A stretch of DNA of 64,000 bases from Natrialbaceae archaeon (GTDB lineage Archaea; Halobacteriota; Halobacteria; Halobacteriales; Natrialbaceae). The stretch is from assembly GCA_003559215.1 (NCBI GenBank), contig PWMF01000040.1:1-64000 (forward strand), written 5' to 3'. The first letter of the stretch is position 1, and each line of letters opens with the position of its first letter. Under the pieces are notes generated by a model that searched no databases, was not told the DNA's origin, and was given only the letters and a program-made list of their open reading frames with translations. A program made the translations under genes and the position numbers. This document shows positions 60,083 through 64,000 of the stretch, one piece after another.

Positions 60083-60088
60083 TATATA
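60083..60088 (-). promoter_or_regulatory. TATA element of the SCP-x thiolase gene
   Basis: TATATA on the minus strand ends 24 bases before the ATG at 60058, so the transcript is expected to begin at or next to the start codon (leaderless). Confidence 0.5.
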
Positions 60089-60197
60089 GCTTCGGACTGG
60101 GAACGACGCGTTTCGACCCGATCCGGAACGTGACAGCGAACAGGCGTTTCGAATACCACATCATTTTTACTGTACCCCGTCACAGAATGAGGTGAGG

Positions 60198-61484
60198 ATG
60201 CCACACACAGACATAGAGGCAGCATCCCGTGCGGAGATTCGGGAGCTGCAGACCGACCGGCTCCGCGAAACCGTACGGAACGCCTACGAGAACGTCGATT
60301 ACTACCGCGAGGAACTCGAGAAAGCGGGCGTCACGCCCGAGGACATCGAGACGGTCGACGACGTCACGAAGCTTCCGTTTACCACCAAGGAGGACTTCCG
60401 CGACGAGTATCCCGACGGCCTCTTCGCCGTCGACGACGACGAGATTATCCGTATTCACGCGTCCTCGGGGACGACCGGCAAGCCGAAGATCGTCGCGTAC
60501 ACCAAAGACGACCTCGAGGTCTGGAGCGAAGTCGTCACCCGGAGCCTCGCGGCGGCGGGGGTCGAGGCCGGCGACACCGTCCAGAACGCCTACGGCTACG
60601 GCCTCTTTACCGGTGGACTCGGTCTCCACTACGGGGTCGAAGAGCTCGGCGCGACGGTGATCCCGATCGGCGGCGGCAACACCCAGCGCCAGGTCGAAAT
60701 GCTCCAGGACCTGGAGAGTGACGCGATCGCCTGTACTCCGTCTTACGCGCTGTATCTCGCCGAGACGGCCCAGGAGATGGGGATCGACATCAAAGAACTC
60801 TCCCTCAGTACGGTCATCTTCGGGGCGGAACCCTGTACCGACCCGATGCGCGAGGAGATCGAGGAGCGCCTCGATGTGAACGGAATCGACATCTACGGCC
60901 TCTCGGAGATCATCGGACCCGGTGTCTCGAACGAATGTTACGAGGCCCAGGACGGCCTGCACATCTGGGAGGACCGGTTCTTTCCGGAGGTCGTCGATCC
61001 GAAGACGGGCGAACCCTTGCCGGAGGGCGAGGAGGGCGAACTCGTGCTCACGACGCTCTCGAAGGAAGCCCTGCCCGTGCTTCGCTACCGTACCGGTGAC
61101 CTGACGTCGCTTACCTACGAAACGTGTGAGTGTGGCCGAACGATGGCCCGGATGGACAACGTGACGGGACGAGCCGACGACCTGATCATCGTCCGCGGCG
61201 TCAACTTCTACCCTAGCGAGGTCGAGGACGTCGTCCTCGAGTTCGACGAGGTCGCCCCCTACTACCGGCTCGATCTCGACCGCGTGGACAACCTCGACAC
61301 GCTCGAGATCACGATCGAGGTCGAGCCGGAGTTCGACGGCGACGCCGACGCACTGCGCGACCGGGTTCTCACGCGTCTCGAGAACGTGTTGTCGTTCACA
61401 CCCGACACGCTAACGATCGCGGGTCCTGGTGAGATCGAACGCACCGAAGTCGGCAAGGTCAAGCGCGTTTACGATCACCGCTGA
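60198..61484 (+). CDS. paaK: Phenylacetate-CoA ligase
   Basis: A 428-residue adenylate-forming ligase. The P-loop ASSGTTGKPKIV lies near residues 88-99, FGAEPCTDPMR near 215 and YGLSEIIGPGVSNEC near 235. The C-terminal subdomain has DDLIIVRGVNFYPSEVEDVVLEF and ERTEVGKVKRVYDHR. It activates phenylacetate with ATP to phenylacetyl-CoA, the entry step of the aerobic route. An in-frame GTG at 60192 is an alternative start. Confidence 0.93.
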   Translation: MPHTDIEAASRAEIRELQTDRLRETVRNAYENVDYYREELEKAGVTPEDIETVDDVTKLPFTTKEDFRDEYPDGLFAVDDDEIIRIHASSGTTGKPKIVAYTKDDLEVWSEVVTRSLAAAGVEAGDTVQNAYGYGLFTGGLGLHYGVEELGATVIPIGGGNTQRQVEMLQDLESDAIACTPSYALYLAETAQEMGIDIKELSLSTVIFGAEPCTDPMREEIEERLDVNGIDIYGLSEIIGPGVSNECYEAQDGLHIWEDRFFPEVVDPKTGEPLPEGEEGELVLTTLSKEALPVLRYRTGDLTSLTYETCECGRTMARMDNVTGRADDLIIVRGVNFYPSEVEDVVLEFDEVAPYYRLDLDRVDNLDTLEITIEVEPEFDGDADALRDRVLTRLENVLSFTPDTLTIAGPGEIERTEVGKVKRVYDHR

Positions 61485-61641
61485 CGGCTTCTCGTCCTTC
61501 CGCCGTTTCGATCCCACCTGATCTGCGTCCGTTTCGGAACGTTACCCCCCCACCGACCGTTTCCGCTGGCGATCGATTCGGCAGCTTTGTGGCGGCTCTC
61601 GAGTCAGTACCGGTGAATCGATGACGCGATCCCTACCTACC

Positions 61642-61667
61642 TATTTAAAACACCCTCATATGGGTGT
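61642..61667 (+). promoter_or_regulatory. TATA box plus inverted repeat before paaA
   Basis: TATTTAAAA (61642-61650) is followed at once by ACACCC (61650-61655)-TCATAT-GGGTGT (61662-61667). The inverted repeat lies between the TATA element and the expected transcript start, where a repressor would block transcription. It is the strongest candidate operator for the paa genes. Confidence 0.6.
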
Positions 61668-61703
61668 GAACTACTATGCAATACAGCCATCTGCATTACG
61701 GTA

Positions 61704-62645
61704 ATGAACGTCGAAGCGGTCACGGAACGCGCGGGGCCGCGGGAGTTCAGCCCCGCGGACGACCTCCCCAGGGAGTACCGGGAGGCCGCCACGCGGATGA
61801 TCGAGTTCCACGCCAACAGCGAGATCATGGGTGCCTATCTCGAGCGACCGTTCATCCGGCAGGCGCCGAGTATCGACCGGAAGCTGGCGTTCTCGGCGAA
61901 GGTCCAGGACGAGATCGGCCACGGTCAGCTACTGTACCGCGCCGCCGAGTCGCTGGGCGTCAAGACTCGCGAGGAGATGCTCGAGGATCTCGCGAACGGG
62001 GATGGAAAGTTCCTCAACTGCTTTCATTACCCCCTCGAGAGCTGGGTCGAGGTGCCGATGATTTCGTTTTTCGTCGATGGAGCGGCAATGCGCCGGCAGG
62101 CGACGCTGCGTCGGACGAGCTGGGAGCCCTACGCCCACGCGATGGACAAGGTCTGCTTCGAAGAGGGTTTCCACGTTAAACACGGCGAGGATATCCTCAA
62201 GGAGCTCATGACCGGCTCCCGGGCCGAACAGCGGCGAACGCAGGAGGCGTTCGAGAAGTGGTGGCCTCGAATCATCCAGTTCTTCGGGCCGACCGACGAC
62301 GACAGTACGCATCACGACTTCGCTGCTTCCGTCGGGCTGAAACAGCAGTCCAACGACGCGCTGCGCAACGCCTTCCTCGACCAGTATATCCCCAAAGCTC
62401 GCAAACACGGCCTCGAGATTCCCGACGAGCCACGCATCCGCGAGTGCGACGACGGCACCTACGAGGTCGAGGAGGGTGATCTGGACTGGGGCGAGTTCTT
62501 CACGATCGCGAAAAACGACTACGAACCCGGCGTGGGGCAGATCGACGGGCGCAAGCACGCCCAGGACGCTGTCCAGTGGGTTCGCGACGCGATCGACCGA
62601 GACGCTATCGCCGCCGGCGGCCACGCGCCGCAGGCGGCCGACTGA
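61704..62645 (+). CDS. paaA: Phenylacetyl-CoA 1,2-epoxidase subunit PaaA
   Basis: A 313-residue catalytic subunit. Two di-iron EXXH-type motifs: AKVQDEIGHGQLLYRAAESLG (~54-74) and CFEEGFHVKHGEDILKELM (~152-170). FLNCFHYPLESWVEVPMISFFVDGAAMR precedes the second. It epoxidises the ring of phenylacetyl-CoA with O2. It is the first gene of paaA-B-C, with paaB starting 2 bases after its stop. Confidence 0.94.
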   Translation: MNVEAVTERAGPREFSPADDLPREYREAATRMIEFHANSEIMGAYLERPFIRQAPSIDRKLAFSAKVQDEIGHGQLLYRAAESLGVKTREEMLEDLANGDGKFLNCFHYPLESWVEVPMISFFVDGAAMRRQATLRRTSWEPYAHAMDKVCFEEGFHVKHGEDILKELMTGSRAEQRRTQEAFEKWWPRIIQFFGPTDDDSTHHDFAASVGLKQQSNDALRNAFLDQYIPKARKHGLEIPDEPRIRECDDGTYEVEEGDLDWGEFFTIAKNDYEPGVGQIDGRKHAQDAVQWVRDAIDRDAIAAGGHAPQAAD

Positions 62646-62647
62646 TC

Positions 62648-62965
62648 ATGATCTGGGAAGTATTCAGACAGGAGAAAACCGGTGGCTACCACACCCACTG
62701 CGGCAACGTGCACGCACCCGATCGGGAGATGGCTCGACAGTACGCGGCAGTACAACACGGCCGACGCAAGCCCACCAACAGCCTCTGGGTCGTCCCACGC
62801 GAGGAGATCGGCGAGATCGATACCGAGGACGTCGCCTTCGGCGGGACGACCAACAAGAGCTACCGATGGGCGACGGCCTACAACACGACCGGCGAGGACG
62901 CCCGCGAGGTCGTCGAATCCGAAGACGAGCAGGCAACCGCCGAGCGCCAGCGAGGCGATGACTGA
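62648..62965 (+). CDS. paaB: Phenylacetyl-CoA epoxidase subunit PaaB
   Basis: A 105-residue small subunit: MIWEVFRQEKTGGYHTHCGNVHAPDREMARQYAAVQHGRRKPTNSLWVVPREEI. It bridges PaaA-PaaC heterodimers in the epoxidase complex. The C-terminus is acidic and longer than in E. coli. It ends on the base where paaC starts (TGATG). Confidence 0.93.
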   Translation: MIWEVFRQEKTGGYHTHCGNVHAPDREMARQYAAVQHGRRKPTNSLWVVPREEIGEIDTEDVAFGGTTNKSYRWATAYNTTGEDAREVVESEDEQATAERQRGDD

Positions 62966-63825
62966 TGGCTGGCCGAGTTGACGCTCCGATCGAACTCGAG
63001 GAACGCGAGCGAACCGCCCTCGAACTGCTGTTGAAACGGCTCGCGGACGACGAGTTCGTGCTGGCCGAACGCTACACCGAGTGGCAGGTTCGGGCGCCAA
63101 CCCTCGAGTCCGACCTCGCGCTGGCGAACAACGCCCAGGACGAGCTCGGCCACGCCCGGCTGTGGTACGATGTCCTCGAGGATCTCGGCTTCGAGGAGCA
63201 GGAGCTGATTTACGAGCGCGACCCCGCCGACTTCCGCCACGCCACGCTCGTCGAACTGCCCTTCGAGGAGGGCGACTGGGCCGACGCCGTCCTCCGGTCG
63301 TACCTCTACGACGTCGCCGAGAAACTCCGTCTCGAGGCCCTGGAGGAATCGACGTACCCAAAGATCGCCGACCGCGTCGGCAAGATCCAGAGCGAGGAGG
63401 TGTACCACTTAGAGCACGCCCAGAACTGGGTCAAGCGACTCGCCGACGGCGACGATGGCCACGAGCGTCTGCAGGACGCCCTCGACCGGCTGTTCCCACA
63501 TGCGCTGACGCTGTTCGAGCCCGTCGATCGGGGCGTCGAGAACGATATCGTCAAACTGGGGCTGCGCGACGCGACCCTCGAGGAGCTCGGCGAGGAGTGG
63601 CTCTCGATCGTCGTCCCCTCCCTCGAGTCCCTCGAGCTCGAGCTGCCGGTCAACGCGCAGGTCGACGACGACACGTTCGAGATTACCGAAGAGATGCTCC
63701 CCGAGGAGCGCGGTCGCGACGGCAGCCACACCGACGCCTGGGCCAACCTCCACGACGAGCTCACCCACACGTACCGCGACCTCGGACGCAGCCAGACTAC
63801 CACGATCATGAGTCGGCCAGGATAG
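62965..63825 (+). CDS. paaC: Phenylacetyl-CoA epoxidase subunit PaaC
   Basis: A 286-residue ferritin-fold subunit: LANNAQDELGHARLWYDVLEDLG (~51-74) and SEEVYHLEHAQNWVKRLADGD (~142-162). It is the structural partner of PaaA. After a stop at 63825 the window holds 175 further bases without a gene; paaD and paaE, if present, must lie beyond the window. Confidence 0.93.
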   Translation: MAGRVDAPIELEERERTALELLLKRLADDEFVLAERYTEWQVRAPTLESDLALANNAQDELGHARLWYDVLEDLGFEEQELIYERDPADFRHATLVELPFEEGDWADAVLRSYLYDVAEKLRLEALEESTYPKIADRVGKIQSEEVYHLEHAQNWVKRLADGDDGHERLQDALDRLFPHALTLFEPVDRGVENDIVKLGLRDATLEELGEEWLSIVVPSLESLELELPVNAQVDDDTFEITEEMLPEERGRDGSHTDAWANLHDELTHTYRDLGRSQTTTIMSRPG

Positions 63826-64000
63826 CCGTTTCCAGCGGAGGGAGTAGTGCTCCCACTCTTTCGAAATACAGATGTACTTCTGTAAATAGCTGCGCGTCAC
63901 CGCTGTTGAACGGTTGCTGCGACGTCGTCGGCTTTCAGGCTCGTTTTCCACCGACCAAGTAGTTGACAACCCGTCTCAAACCGCTTCCGCGAAGTGATTC

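Noticed and set aside
57465-60164. An 899-codon open frame on the minus strand
   Set aside because: Its first ~425 codons are an Arg-rich shadow of the SCP-x thiolase in another frame. The real gene begins at 58886.
63409-63969. A 186-codon minus-strand frame at the window end
   Set aside because: It is the shadow of paaC and has no family features.

Overview
The window comes from a haloarchaeon (class Halobacteria). The DNA is GC-rich and the predicted proteins are strongly acidic. Twin-arginine signal peptides precede most exported proteins, including Tat lipoproteins. Lineage-typical families occur (HTH_10/bacterio-opsin-activator regulator, HalOD1, TrmY, Pus10, SecDF in F-D order, aIF5B-type IF-2, Nob1), and several genes look leaderless with a TATA element about 25-30 bp before the start codon. 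I cannot fix the genus from this sequence.

Layout. 0-2.5 kb: two paralogous, extremely acidic proteins built on five-residue repeats, the second with a signal peptide and the first cut by the window edge. 2.6-7.5 kb: Nudix hydrolase, PadR-like regulator, an internally duplicated protein, a small Tat lipoprotein, a decayed PPOX-family gene beside tRNA-Pro(CGG), TrmY and small proteins. 7.5-23 kb: mostly housekeeping genes (HtrA-like protease, Pus10, S9 peptidase, RNase HII, cation exchanger, SecF-SecD, phosphoglucose isomerase, CPBP protease, Nob1, PRC-barrel protein). 23-32.6 kb: IF-2, a pyrG-guaA-small protein operon, a 5-FTHF cyclo-ligase/MoaB pair and an alcohol dehydrogenase-like protein. 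33-43 kb: CAP protein, an IDI-like Nudix protein, a lipid kinase, a PHP protein, an Lrp regulator divergent from carA, universal stress protein, a PurN-PurH fusion and purB. 43-50 kb: a LOV-PAS-GAF histidine kinase, M20 peptidase, SPW protein, lysA, then a lower-GC stretch with a zinc-finger microprotein, a HalOD1 protein and an Lrp gene broken by one stop codon. 50-64 kb: an aldo/keto reductase, an amidohydrolase and a catabolic region.

The catabolic region (about 52.4-63.8 kb) is the most coherent module. PaaK activates phenylacetate to phenylacetyl-CoA. PaaA, PaaB and PaaC form the core of the ring epoxidase. A stand-alone MaoC hydratase, an enoyl-CoA hydratase, a 3-hydroxyacyl-CoA dehydrogenase and a thiolase could cover ring opening and beta-oxidation-like steps. 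An AzlC/AzlD exporter lies between them. A second thiolase is translationally coupled to a protein that fuses an HMG-CoA-synthase-like domain to a DUF35 zinc-ribbon/OB domain; the usual catalytic cysteine is absent, so I read it as a condensing or scaffold unit rather than an HMG-CoA synthase. A TATA element followed by an ACACCC-N6-GGGTGT inverted repeat precedes paaA and is a candidate operator.

Decay marks are scattered through the window: the PPOX pseudogene, a two-helix membrane protein with an amber stop, and the Lrp gene with an ochre stop. No complete insertion sequence, prophage or CRISPR array is present.
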